Below, in pieces: positions 32,724 through 41,657 of a stretch of DNA of 43,886 nucleotides. The notes beneath the pieces are model-generated. The model made no database searches, was not told the DNA's origin, and worked only from the letters and a program-made list of their open reading frames with translations. Position 1 is the first letter of the stretch. Every line of letters starts with the position of its first letter. The DNA is from an uncultured Bacteroidota bacterium. GTDB taxonomy: Bacteria > Bacteroidota > Rhodothermia > Balneolales > Balneolaceae. A program made the translations under genes and the position numbers. The DNA lies in contig CAJXOH010000013.1 of assembly GCA_913057895.1 (NCBI GenBank), positions 1 to 43,886 of the forward strand, read 5' to 3'.

Positions 32724-34691
32724 ATGCGATGGGCAATTCTTTGGGCACTTAGTACCCTCGCTGTCCTCAGTGCTCAACCCTCGCATGCTCAGCTCCTCGA
32801 CCCTGTAAAATTTACGCTGGATGACCTGCCTAGTGATGTACGTGCAGGTCAGTCATTTGATGTATCGATCCAAACGACCATTGATGGCAAATGGCATCTT
32901 TATGCCGTTTCCCTAGATCCTGATTCGGGTCCCATTCCGACACAATTTGATGTGGTTCCAGGTGGGCTTCTTGAGTTGGCTGGAGAGGTATCAGAATCCG
33001 AACCCGACCTTGCATTTGACCCAAACTTTAACGCCGAGGTCGCCTGGCATACCTCAAATGCATCATTTAGTGTCCCAGTAAAAATCGTAGAACTGACAGA
33101 GAGCGTCCTGCCAGTAGCAGCCATTACAGTGCGCTACCAAGTGTGTGATGATCGCTCATGTTTGCCACCCAAGACCAAAACACTTGAATTACCATTTCAG
33201 AGTGTGGACGGTATAGCGATTGCTCAAATACAGGAAGAGCAGGAACTCACAGTTTCTATAGAAGAGGGTGTGTTGGTGGGCGGTCAGTCCAATGATTCTG
33301 CCACACCACGTCTGTCTCCACCCGGAAGCAATGATTTAGCAGAGTCAGGATGGCTTGCATTTATATGGATTGCACTCACTGCTGGATTTGCCGCGTTGTT
33401 GACCCCTTGTGTATTCCCCATGGTGCCACTGACAGTATCCTATTTTACGAAGCAGTCGCCTGGAGAAGCGCCCACGAAAGGGTCCACAGGATCTGCCTTC
33501 TTGTTTGGTTTTTTTATTGTTTCCACATTTACTGTACTCGGGGTCATACTATCGCTGGTGATTGGGGTATCTGGTGCGAATCAGTTCGCCTCGAACCCAT
33601 GGGTTAATCTATTTATTGGGGGAGTGCTACTACTTTTCGGGTTGAGTTTACTTGGCTTCTTTGAACTCCAATTGCCCCATCAATTCACGAACTGGCTCAA
33701 TACCCAATCCAATGAAAAAGGAGGATGGCTTGGAATCCTTTTCATGGCTTTGACCATCAGTGCCGTCTCATTTTCATGCACAGCACCTTTCGTTGGTGCT
33801 GTCATTGCAGCAACCGCAACCGGTCAATGGTTCGCGCCAATTGTGGGTATGATTGCATTCTCTGCCGCGTTTGCTTCTCCATTTGTCATACTAGCAATAT
33901 TTCCATCTTGGTTGGAATCACTTCCCAAAAGTGGGACGTGGATGACATGGGTCAAAATTGCCCTTGGGTTTATTGAGCTTGCCGCCGCTGTTAAATTTAT
34001 ATCCAACGCCGACTTGGTTTGGCAATGGGGAATCGTCTCTCGCCCCTTTGCACTCTCAATCTGGATTGCACTGAGTCTTTTAGCGGCAGGGTATTTCCTT
34101 GGACTATATGCGATGGGCCATGAAAAAAGACCCGAATCAATTAGTATGCCTCGATTTGCATTATCGGTTCCATTTTTGGTGTTTGCAATCTATTTGATCC
34201 CTGGACTCCTTGGCGCTTCCTTAGGACTTTGGGATGCATGGTTACCTCCCAAACAAGCAACGGACGTAAGTGTGGTACGATCGATCATGCTACAAGCACC
34301 TCGCGGGGATGCAGCAGCGACCGTTGATGCAGAAGAGGGTTGGATGGACGATTTAGATGAAGCCATCGCCTTAGGCCAACAAACAGGTGAGCCAATTTTT
34401 ATCGACTTTACTGGGTATACATGTACGAATTGTCGTGCAATGGAGACTCAGGTCTTTCCGTTGGAGGAGGTGTCCTCTCGATTTGAGAAATTTATCAAAG
34501 TGAGGTTATATACGGATGACGGAATAAAAGGCCCCGATCTTCAAAAAAGACAATTTGAATTAACGGGAACCGTTGCACTTCCAACCTATGTACTTTTAGA
34601 TGGGCCTAGCTCTCAAAAAATTGCGCAAGTTTCCGGGTATATCCCTGCTGAGGAATTCATTTCTTTTTTGGACAAAGGAATCGAAGAGTAA
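32724..34691 (+). CDS. dsbD: Thiol:disulfide interchange protein, DsbD-like
   Basis: 655 aa with the full three-part DsbD plan. Signal peptide (about 1-23, PSHAQ). N-terminal DsbD-alpha domain with the Cys141/Cys146 pair in VCDDRSCLPP. Central DsbD/CcdA transmembrane domain of about eight helices with Cys229 in LLTPCVFPMVPLTV and Cys352 in SFSCTAPFVGA. C-terminal thioredoxin-like domain with Cys567-Thr-Asn-Cys570 in FTGYTCTNCRAME. It moves electrons from cytoplasmic thioredoxin to periplasmic oxidised proteins or cytochrome c maturation factors. It probably shares a transcript with rplI upstream, and the next gene's reading frame runs back into its 3' end. Confidence 0.93.
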   Translation: MRWAILWALSTLAVLSAQPSHAQLLDPVKFTLDDLPSDVRAGQSFDVSIQTTIDGKWHLYAVSLDPDSGPIPTQFDVVPGGLLELAGEVSESEPDLAFDPNFNAEVAWHTSNASFSVPVKIVELTESVLPVAAITVRYQVCDDRSCLPPKTKTLELPFQSVDGIAIAQIQEEQELTVSIEEGVLVGGQSNDSATPRLSPPGSNDLAESGWLAFIWIALTAGFAALLTPCVFPMVPLTVSYFTKQSPGEAPTKGSTGSAFLFGFFIVSTFTVLGVILSLVIGVSGANQFASNPWVNLFIGGVLLLFGLSLLGFFELQLPHQFTNWLNTQSNEKGGWLGILFMALTISAVSFSCTAPFVGAVIAATATGQWFAPIVGMIAFSAAFASPFVILAIFPSWLESLPKSGTWMTWVKIALGFIELAAAVKFISNADLVWQWGIVSRPFALSIWIALSLLAAGYFLGLYAMGHEKRPESISMPRFALSVPFLVFAIYLIPGLLGASLGLWDAWLPPKQATDVSVVRSIMLQAPRGDAAATVDAEEGWMDDLDEAIALGQQTGEPIFIDFTGYTCTNCRAMETQVFPLEEVSSRFEKFIKVRLYTDDGIKGPDLQKRQFELTGTVALPTYVLLDGPSSQKIAQVSGYIPAEEFISFLDKGIEE

Positions 34692-37600
34692 TACGCTCTA
34701 TTTCTTCGTAAATCCTTTATGTCGTATAGGTCAACGATCAACGGCTAGACGAAGCCTTCTATTTACCCTCCTTGTCGGGTTGGCATTGTGCAGCGAGGTA
34801 TCACTTGGACAATCCGTTACCTTGGATACGACGCGATCCTCACTCATCCTTGAAGCTCCATGTACGTCCTCAGATTCTACATGCATACGATTGGAATTAC
34901 GCCCACGATTTGTAACGGGTACAGCTGATACTATAGGGGCTGACTCAGTTAGTCTTGATACTACTCGCTTGGATTCTGGCCGCATCGATTCTGGTCGCTT
35001 TGATCCTAGCCGCATCAATTCCATTCATACAGATTCACTAGACATAGAAGGTGTAGCTACCAGTGGGGTCGCCATAGAGTCAGCCCAACGTCTAGAAAAC
35101 ACTCAAACATCGACTCTGAAAGCCACAGGGTCTTTGAGTAGGTCCATTCTAACAGGGTCCTCTCAACAACCGACCTTGGATGGAGAGCTCCGATTACTCA
35201 TTGAAGGCCCCATAGGGGACAATGGTGAACTTCGAGCAGAACTCAATGACAGGAACATCCCCATAATGCCAGATGGAGCAACTCAATCATTGGCTGAATT
35301 GGATCGCTTGCGTATCGAATACTCCTCACTTCTTGGATCTGCTGCCCTTGGCGATGTTTCGATAGACTATGCAGAGACTCGCTTTACACCGATAAAACGC
35401 ATGTTACAGGGGGCAAGTGTACAAATACACCCTGACAAAGATGCCACCACTCAGCGAACTCTCGCCCAACAGCGAACTCTCGCCCAACAGCGAACTGCCA
35501 CCACTCAACGAACCGTGCTTTCATTGGCGGCTCAACGAGGTGAAATTCATGAGCTCGTCATTCAACCTAAGGAAGGGATTCGTGGACCATACCCACTACA
35601 GGGAAAGTACAATGAATCGTCTATCATCATTCTTCCTGGTACCGAAAGAGTCTGGCTAAATGGCGAACGACTTCAACAAGGTGTTGGGCAGGGGTATCTA
35701 CTTGATGCAGCGTTTGCTGAGATTACCTATACCGGTGGTGAGGTCCTTTCGTCGACAGACATTCTGAGAGTTGAATTCCAGTATATCACTCAAAATTATA
35801 CGCGAACGTTACTTCAAGCTCAGTCGACAGCCAATGAGCTAGCTTCAGGACGACTGTCTGTCACAGCATCCTATCTTCGAGAGGCTGATGCCAATGAATC
35901 TGAGCGTTCTGAAGCATTCGAAATACTTGGCGATCCATCATCGTCTGTAGGGATTTCGGGTGTAGATTCAGTTGGACGCCTTGAGGATGCAACATTTCCA
36001 CTCTATGCCAAAGTTGACACAGTCATTGGTGCTGTAAAACGTACGATTTATGAGTATCGACCAGGAGACCCCTCTGCCGTATTCCGTATTCGTTTCTCGA
36101 ACCTGGGCGAAGGAGCTGGTAGCTACAAACGACTTTTGGATGAAACCAATGGGGTGATATACCGCTGGGTTGGTCCTGGTAATGGTGCCTATGAACCTGT
36201 GATTCAAGCCCAACCACCTGTTTCTAGACAGTTATTCACGCTAGCTTCAAGCGCACAACTGAATCCTTCTTGGCGTTTATCAGGGGAATGGGCTGTAAGC
36301 GATGTGGATGAGAATCGTTTTTCGTCCTTAGATGATCAGGATAATATGGATCACGGTCTATGGATTGTTTTACAGGGAGATTCATTGACACTTGCAGATG
36401 GTATCGCCCAAGTTAGTCTCGAAGCACGATTTACTGGCAAACGGTTCGAAACATTGGACCCTGTTCGCGATCCAATGTACGTTTGGCGTCTTGGACTCAC
36501 TGAACTAGGAACCCGATCAAGCAATCTATCGTCCCCGCCACAAGCGATGATGGCGGAAACAGGTCCAACGATTCGCTCCACAAGGGCATTAGGGGTTGAG
36601 GAGCAATCACTTCAGCAGACGATTTCTTGGCAGTTACCTAAGCACAATATTCAGACAAGCACAACGAATCAGTGGATTAATCTAGGTGGAATTCAAGGGT
36701 GGGCACATCAATCGGATTTTTCTACGCAAAAAGCATCTGCCCAGGTTCAACATACAGCTTGGACGAATCATGGCTATCGAACCTCAATCCAAACCGACGG
36801 GGAATACCCACTGATAGGACAATGGGTTGTTGGGTGGGAAGGTGGATATAGGAGCCAAACACTGCAAGAGTCACTGCAGCGTATTGACATCAAGCCACAT
36901 CTTGGATTTGAGCAAACAGGTATTAAAGCGTCTGTTTTTGGCAGATTTAGGGTGCTTAAGCGTCCAGATGCCCTCAATCCTTCGCAATGGGTCGAACAAG
37001 AGAAAATTCAAGGCGTAGGAGGGGCTATTGACTGGCAAATAACCTCGAGTGTCCATACTCAACAGACGATGGAGTGGAGAGTCAATCAAGAGGAAGCCAA
37101 GCAAGTCTCATTATTTCAGCAAACCCGCTATGGATTGACGTCAAATAGCCTTCAAGGAAATGTATTGATTCAACTTGATGCTGAACAAAGACCATTGCAG
37201 TCATTTAGTTATGTCTATGTAGGTCCACAATTTGGAACGCACGTATGGGATGATGTAAATCAAGATGGGATTGAACAGTTTGATGAATTTTTTCCATCGC
37301 TTGTCCCGGGAGAAGGAGAGTACCTGCTTCGCCAACTAATTACCACCAATTTTGAACCACTGAGCACACTTCGAGCAGAATGGCAACATCAATATTCAAA
37401 CTCTGAGTCACCCTGGAGATGGTTTTCGACCATACGGCTTGTAGAGGAATCACGAATTGATAATCCAATGAGCCTGCTTTCATTTGACCCAACAAACTTC
37501 CTTAATCATCAAACTACACGATCAGGACGCTTTTCTGTCGATGAATCGATTGAGTGGGTTCGTCTATCCAAGGGAGTTGTCAAGGGGGCAGCATCACGAT

Positions 37601-38232
37601 TTCAAAGAGTCACACTCAATGGATTGCACACTCAATCTTTACGTGATGCGGGTCGCGGCATCGAATCAAATACATTGACGTCTATTCGATTTTCCACCGA
37701 ATGGGGCGCTGAATCCAAGCCAACATGGACGCCTAGTATTTCTTGGGAGTCTTCCAAAGTGGAATCAGGGGCATTCTCTAATCGAGTGTACGACCTCACG
37801 CGCACAACTCTTCAACTACTGTGGTCACAACGTCGATCACGCGCATTGACTCTTCAGGCAAGGTTTGGATCACAATTGACGCAAGAACATAGCAGTGAAT
37901 CGGTTCTGGGTACTAGACCTCAAAGTCATCGACATAGAGCTGAATTTACAGTTCGCTCCTTCACTGCATCTCGTCTACAAACCCGGGCAACCGTGCACGG
38001 ACAATGGATCTCTTCGACGCAATCCACGAACCCATTTGTGAATTTTGAGCTCACACAGGGGGTTGGAGATGGGTGGAGCGGTGGATGGTCACTCGATATC
38101 CAAGGTGAGGTTGGTGAATTTGAATTAGGGCTTCGATCGGTCGCGATATGGGTTGGAAATGACCCATTTGGGCGAGATAAAGGCGCTTCACTGCGTCAAA
38201 CAGTTCAAGCCACTGCTCGCTGGATTCTGTAA
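34600..38232 (+). CDS. Very large predicted outer-membrane beta-barrel protein, unknown function
   Basis: 1210 codons from the ATG at 34600. The export signal (RRSLLFTLLVGLALC) sits about 50 residues in, and no ATG, GTG or TTG lies in frame between the dsbD stop (34691) and that signal. The true start is therefore uncertain (see findings). After the signal comes an Asp/Ser/Arg-rich repeat region, then sequence dense in alternating polar/hydrophobic strands (WRLSGEWAVSDVD, LRAEWQHQY) ending in WIL, typical of outer-membrane barrels. DVNQDGIEQFDEF is a Ca2+-loop-like segment seen in SprA-like Bacteroidota surface proteins. No catalytic motif. Not assigned to a named family. Confidence 0.7.
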   Translation: MGLALKKLRKFPGISLLRNSFLFWTKESKSNTLYFFVNPLCRIGQRSTARRSLLFTLLVGLALCSEVSLGQSVTLDTTRSSLILEAPCTSSDSTCIRLELRPRFVTGTADTIGADSVSLDTTRLDSGRIDSGRFDPSRINSIHTDSLDIEGVATSGVAIESAQRLENTQTSTLKATGSLSRSILTGSSQQPTLDGELRLLIEGPIGDNGELRAELNDRNIPIMPDGATQSLAELDRLRIEYSSLLGSAALGDVSIDYAETRFTPIKRMLQGASVQIHPDKDATTQRTLAQQRTLAQQRTATTQRTVLSLAAQRGEIHELVIQPKEGIRGPYPLQGKYNESSIIILPGTERVWLNGERLQQGVGQGYLLDAAFAEITYTGGEVLSSTDILRVEFQYITQNYTRTLLQAQSTANELASGRLSVTASYLREADANESERSEAFEILGDPSSSVGISGVDSVGRLEDATFPLYAKVDTVIGAVKRTIYEYRPGDPSAVFRIRFSNLGEGAGSYKRLLDETNGVIYRWVGPGNGAYEPVIQAQPPVSRQLFTLASSAQLNPSWRLSGEWAVSDVDENRFSSLDDQDNMDHGLWIVLQGDSLTLADGIAQVSLEARFTGKRFETLDPVRDPMYVWRLGLTELGTRSSNLSSPPQAMMAETGPTIRSTRALGVEEQSLQQTISWQLPKHNIQTSTTNQWINLGGIQGWAHQSDFSTQKASAQVQHTAWTNHGYRTSIQTDGEYPLIGQWVVGWEGGYRSQTLQESLQRIDIKPHLGFEQTGIKASVFGRFRVLKRPDALNPSQWVEQEKIQGVGGAIDWQITSSVHTQQTMEWRVNQEEAKQVSLFQQTRYGLTSNSLQGNVLIQLDAEQRPLQSFSYVYVGPQFGTHVWDDVNQDGIEQFDEFFPSLVPGEGEYLLRQLITTNFEPLSTLRAEWQHQYSNSESPWRWFSTIRLVEESRIDNPMSLLSFDPTNFLNHQTTRSGRFSVDESIEWVRLSKGVVKGAASRFQRVTLNGLHTQSLRDAGRGIESNTLTSIRFSTEWGAESKPTWTPSISWESSKVESGAFSNRVYDLTRTTLQLLWSQRRSRALTLQARFGSQLTQEHSSESVLGTRPQSHRHRAEFTVRSFTASRLQTRATVHGQWISSTQSTNPFVNFELTQGVGDGWSGGWSLDIQGEVGEFELGLRSVAIWVGNDPFGRDKGASLRQTVQATARWIL
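35452..35514 (+). repeat. In-frame 18-bp tandem repeat inside the outer-membrane protein gene
   Basis: CAGCGAACTCTCGCCCAA is present at 35452-35469 and 35470-35487. A partial third unit (35488-35505) and a degenerate fourth CAACGAACC follow. It encodes QRTLAQ-type hexapeptides. The multiple-of-three unit keeps the frame, so length can vary without breaking the protein. Confidence 0.85.
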
Positions 38233-38277
38233 TGGAGCCGATTAAGTAAGTCTAAATGTTAAAAAATCAAATCCCTC

Positions 38278-38310
38278 TTTGAGTTTTTAAATAGAATAGA
38301 CTAATATCTG
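38278..38310 (+). promoter_or_regulatory. Candidate promoter for the exbBD operon
   Basis: TTTG (38278-38281), a 20-bp AT-rich spacer and TAATATCTG (38302-38310), similar to TAnnTTTG. It lies 48 bp ahead of the exbB ATG in the 126-bp gap after the outer-membrane protein gene. Confidence 0.35.
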
Positions 38311-38358
38311 TCTTTAACTAACTCTCCACTAATTAAAGTCATTCTCTGGAGTCATACT

Positions 38359-39048
38359 ATGGAAACAATCGCTCTCTTTTTTCTTCAATCAGGAGCAGAT
38401 GCTGGATTTTTTAATGTCATCGTAGAAAAATTTAATGAAGGTGGCCCTTGGATGTGGCCTGTATTGATCGCTCTGATCCTTGGTCTTGCCATTTTCCTCG
38501 AACGTATTATCACGCTCAACCTTGCAGACATTGATACCAAGAAATTTACTCGTGAGGTTCAAGAAGCACTGGACAACGGCGGCGTCGATGCAGCCATTGA
38601 AGTATGCGCGAACACTCGCGGCCCTGTTGCTTCTGTATTCCAAGCTGGACTTCTTCGTGCAGATGAAGGATTGGATGCTGCAGAAAAAGCAATTTCAACA
38701 TTTGGGTCTATTGAAATGAGCTTCCTTGAGAAAGGACTAGTTTGGTTGTCGCTATTTATTGCGACTGCACCTCTTCTTGGATTCCTCGGAACCGTTGTTG
38801 GTATGATTGAGGCATTTGACGCGATTCAAGCGGCTGCGGATATCTCACCAAGTCTTGTGGCAGAAGGGATTAAAATTGCCCTTCTAACTACAGCAGGAGG
38901 TCTTCTTGCAGGTATTATTCTGCAGGTGGGATACAACTACTGTGTAAGCAAAATCGATGGAATGATTGCAGAGATGGAAGAAAGCTCAGTTGCACTCATC
39001 GATTCACTTGCGATTATGAAGCAAGGAAAGAAAATTCTTACTGACTAA
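38359..39048 (+). CDS. exbB: MotA/TolQ/ExbB proton channel family protein
   Basis: 229 aa, inner membrane. An N-terminal helix (MWPVLIALILGLAIFLERII) is followed by a cytoplasmic domain with GPVASVFQAGLLRADEG. The helix pair containing APLLGFLGTVVGMIEAF and IALLTTAGGLLAGI is diagnostic for the family. With ExbD it forms the proton-driven motor that energises TonB-dependent outer-membrane transport (or Tol). An ExbB name is preferred because two ExbD genes follow. Confidence 0.92.
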   Translation: METIALFFLQSGADAGFFNVIVEKFNEGGPWMWPVLIALILGLAIFLERIITLNLADIDTKKFTREVQEALDNGGVDAAIEVCANTRGPVASVFQAGLLRADEGLDAAEKAISTFGSIEMSFLEKGLVWLSLFIATAPLLGFLGTVVGMIEAFDAIQAAADISPSLVAEGIKIALLTTAGGLLAGIILQVGYNYCVSKIDGMIAEMEESSVALIDSLAIMKQGKKILTD

Positions 39049-39055
39049 TCTGACT

Positions 39056-39102
39056 ACGTTGGAACCCACGCGCCAAGATCGAAACAGCTTGGCGCTCAAC
39101 GT
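39056..39102 (+). promoter_or_regulatory. Strong hairpin between exbB and the next gene
   Basis: An outer stem ACGTTG/CAACGT (39056-39061, 39097-39102) encloses a perfect 8-bp stem GCGCCAAG/CTTGGCGC (39070-39077, 39088-39095) with a 10-nt loop. It lacks a U-tract, so an intercistronic processing or stabilising element that raises exbB over exbD is likelier than termination. Confidence 0.55.
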
Positions 39103-39123
39103 ACTTTCAAAGGAATCAAACTC

Positions 39124-39456
39124 ATGAAATTACTCAGAACATTTACAATACCGATTGCTCTTATTGTTGCACTCATCTTGGCGCTTTCTAACCAAGGGCT
39201 TGTGGCAATGATTATAGCGTTTGCTCTTCTTGGAGGTGCACTGTTGATTGCACTTGCATCAGGTGCGAAAGGGCTTATTGGTGGACAGTCTGATATCAAG
39301 TCTATTGCTGCATTCGCGGTTCCATTTGTCGTCTTTGGCGGATCATTTGCTGCAACAGGCACGGGTCAAGAGGCTGGAGTGATCACACTAGTTGTAATGA
39401 TGATCCTCATGGTTGTGGGTGTCACGCTCACAACAGTTCGAGGAGTCTTTAGATAA
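39124..39456 (+). CDS. Small membrane protein of the exbBD operon
   Basis: 110 aa with four hydrophobic segments (about 8-25, 27-46, 59-80, 84-105) and almost no soluble part. No family name recognised, but small membrane genes between exbB and exbD are commonly seen in Bacteroidota operons of this type. It lies after the intercistronic hairpin and 10 bp before the first exbD. Presumably associated with the ExbBD complex. Confidence 0.7.
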   Translation: MKLLRTFTIPIALIVALILALSNQGLVAMIIAFALLGGALLIALASGAKGLIGGQSDIKSIAAFAVPFVVFGGSFAATGTGQEAGVITLVVMMILMVVGVTLTTVRGVFR

Positions 39457-39466
39457 CGGAGCAACT

Positions 39467-40036
39467 ATGGCACTTCTTAACAAGAAAAAACGGCCAGATC
39501 CAGAAATACCAGGATCATCCCTCGCTGACATTGCGTTTTTGTTGCTCATCTTTTTCTTGGTAACAACAACCATCAACGTGGATACTGGAATCGGTCTAAC
39601 CCTCCCTCCAATCCCGGATGAAAACGTTGAGCCACCTCCGATTAAGGAGAGAAACTTGCTCAATATCCTAGTGAACGCTCAGGGATTAGTGCTCCTGGAT
39701 GAAACGCCATCTTCTATCACTGAAGTGAAGCAAAAAGTGAAAGACTTTATCACTAATTGTGAACCAGGTAACCCATGCGTGGAGAATCTTTCAGAGGATC
39801 CTACGGATGCAATTATCTCTATCAAAACAGATCGTCAGACACCTTACAACATCTACATTAATATGTTGGATGAAGTGATTGGTGCGTACAATGAGCTTCG
39901 TGACGAGAAAGCTCGTGCACTGTATGGAGTGCCATTTAGTGCACTTGAAGAGACATCGGAGCAATACCAGTCTATCGCAAAAGATGTATACCCAAAGAAA
40001 ATATCAATTGCTGAGCCCGATGAGGGGAACTCATAA
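39467..40036 (+). CDS. exbD: ExbD/TolR family protein (first)
   Basis: 189 aa from the ATG at 39467; an earlier in-frame start at 39413 lies inside the previous gene and is rejected. Short cytoplasmic head, then PGSSLADIAFLLLIFFLVTT, the ExbD transmembrane helix with the proton-carrying Asp21. The periplasmic domain is longer than usual and has an insert with CEPGNPC. Works with ExbB to energise TonB. Confidence 0.9.
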   Translation: MALLNKKKRPDPEIPGSSLADIAFLLLIFFLVTTTINVDTGIGLTLPPIPDENVEPPPIKERNLLNILVNAQGLVLLDETPSSITEVKQKVKDFITNCEPGNPCVENLSEDPTDAIISIKTDRQTPYNIYINMLDEVIGAYNELRDEKARALYGVPFSALEETSEQYQSIAKDVYPKKISIAEPDEGNS

Positions 40037-40070
40037 CGAATAGTCGCACGACACAAACGCACGTCCAGTT

Positions 40071-40517
40071 ATGGCACATTTTAAAAAGAAATCAGCGAAT
40101 ACAAAGCAAGACGTCCCAACATCAGCAATGCCTGATGTGGTATTCATGCTTTTGATTTTCTTCATGGTTACCACAGTTTTGCGTGAAGTTGAGCTTAAAG
40201 TTCAAATCGACTACACACAAGCTGAAAACATCGAAAAAATTGAACAAAAACGCCTTGTTAGCTATATCTACATCGGTCCTGAGAGATTGGGACCAACCGA
40301 AGTAGGTGAATCTAAAGTGCAGATTGATGACGCGATTGTTGAAGATATCAATGCAATTCGCACCATCATGTATGATAAATTAATGGAGCAACCTAGGCTT
40401 ATAGTCTCTCTCCGTGTCGACAGAGATTCAGACTTTGGATTAATTACTGACGTGACACAAGAATTACGACACGCAGGAACCTTGCGCATCAACTACTCGA
40501 CCAAGCGCGAGATTTAA
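40071..40517 (+). CDS. exbD: ExbD/TolR family protein (second)
   Basis: 148 aa. TSAMPDVVFMLLIFFMVTT gives the single membrane helix with Asp22. The periplasmic domain ends in RHAGTLRINYSTKREI. Paired exbD genes after one exbB are frequent in Bacteroidota and probably form a heteromeric rotor. It lies 3 bp before the ThiL-like gene, so they are co-transcribed. Confidence 0.9.
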   Translation: MAHFKKKSANTKQDVPTSAMPDVVFMLLIFFMVTTVLREVELKVQIDYTQAENIEKIEQKRLVSYIYIGPERLGPTEVGESKVQIDDAIVEDINAIRTIMYDKLMEQPRLIVSLRVDRDSDFGLITDVTQELRHAGTLRINYSTKREI

Positions 40518-40520
40518 TCC

Positions 40521-41549
40521 ATGTCTTTTCAAACCATTCAAGAAGTTGGTGCCGACCAGCTTCGTGAAGGTTTTCGTGCCTCAATCCAAGCTCAGCGTGC
40601 ATCGGTAGGAGCATCCTTCAAAGGTTCGAATAACCTGACCTCATCAACGGTGTTTTTTCAAGATGGTGTCCATTTTGATCTAACCTATCAGCCCATGAAA
40701 GGGTTGGCGCAAAAAGCATTTACAGCTGCATGGTCAGAATTGCTATCAAAGTATGCCCATGCTCACCATGTGAGTGCAGTGATTGCCGCTCCCAATCACA
40801 TAAGTGTCGAGTTGGTACACCAATGGGTAGAAGGACTTAATGAGGCATCCACGCGGGAACAGTGCATACTGCACGCTATCGATATTCAACCAGCCTCCAC
40901 CGCTGTGTCAGTTGCACTTACGCTCACGGGTGCAATCGAGGAGAGTAATCAACCTTCAAATGGCACTGGCCCAACAACCAGTGGCCCAAAAAAAGGAGAT
41001 CTACTCTGCGTAACTGGAGAGTTAGGTGCAGCTTTTGCCGGGCTTCGTGTATTGCTAAGAGAAAAAACGATTTGGCAGGAGGCAACTAATGCTAAACTCG
41101 AACTCGAGCAAACGTTACAACCAGACTTAGAACCGTATCAAGTTGTGGTGGCAAAGCAACTCGCCCCAATGCCAAATGTGGCGTATGCAGAAACGCTTAG
41201 GACCGTTCTATCGTCACACTCATCGCTTCGATTTGATCATGCTCTACTAAAAAACGGGTTACATAATGAACTTCAGACCCTTGCCAATAGGTGGGATTGC
41301 GGCTTTGAGTTTTATGAAAGTGCATTGCCCATCTCTCTAGAGACGCGTCAAGTGGCCGATGAACTTGAAGAAGATGTTACTCGATACGCACTCCTGGGAG
41401 GGGAAGACTATGAGTATCTCTTTACGATTCCTGAATCAGAGACAGATGTCCTGTCAAGTTTTGAGGGAATGTGTAATGTAATAGGGCGTGTTACCGCTCA
41501 AGAGGATGGAATCCTCATGCATTCGGCTAACGAAGAATCAGCGTCTTAG
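40521..41549 (+). CDS. Degenerate ThiL-like (thiamine-monophosphate kinase fold) protein
   Basis: 342 aa. The overall plan is ThiL/AIR-synthase: QDGVHFDLTY (47-56), TGELGAAFAGL (165-175) and LLGGEDYEYLFTIP (291-304) match ThiL landmarks in order. The catalytic ones are missing. There is no GDDAAV near the N-terminus, the SDxAAMGA motif is WSELLSKYA, GGDTTR is AIDIQP, and the ISDGL motif is FDHALLKNGL. These supply Mg2+ and ATP ligands, so kinase activity is doubtful. There is also a Gly/Thr/Ser-rich insert (about 140-157). It begins 3 bp after exbD. Most likely a pseudoenzyme or a repurposed paralogue; an annotation as thiL would be by homology only. Confidence 0.75.
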   Translation: MSFQTIQEVGADQLREGFRASIQAQRASVGASFKGSNNLTSSTVFFQDGVHFDLTYQPMKGLAQKAFTAAWSELLSKYAHAHHVSAVIAAPNHISVELVHQWVEGLNEASTREQCILHAIDIQPASTAVSVALTLTGAIEESNQPSNGTGPTTSGPKKGDLLCVTGELGAAFAGLRVLLREKTIWQEATNAKLELEQTLQPDLEPYQVVVAKQLAPMPNVAYAETLRTVLSSHSSLRFDHALLKNGLHNELQTLANRWDCGFEFYESALPISLETRQVADELEEDVTRYALLGGEDYEYLFTIPESETDVLSSFEGMCNVIGRVTAQEDGILMHSANEESAS

Positions 41550-41657
41550 CAAGTGATGTTCTCATACTACTTGGTTTAGGAATGTGAATGCATGACAAAC
41601 GAAGTAGGCCGAAAAAACGTTATATTTCGAGCCATAAATAAAGGTCATTTACAATAG

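Noticed and set aside
39413..39466. Extended N-terminus for the first exbD
   Set aside because: It would overlap the previous gene and add residues unlike the short ExbD cytoplasmic head. The ATG at 39467 gives the normal protein.
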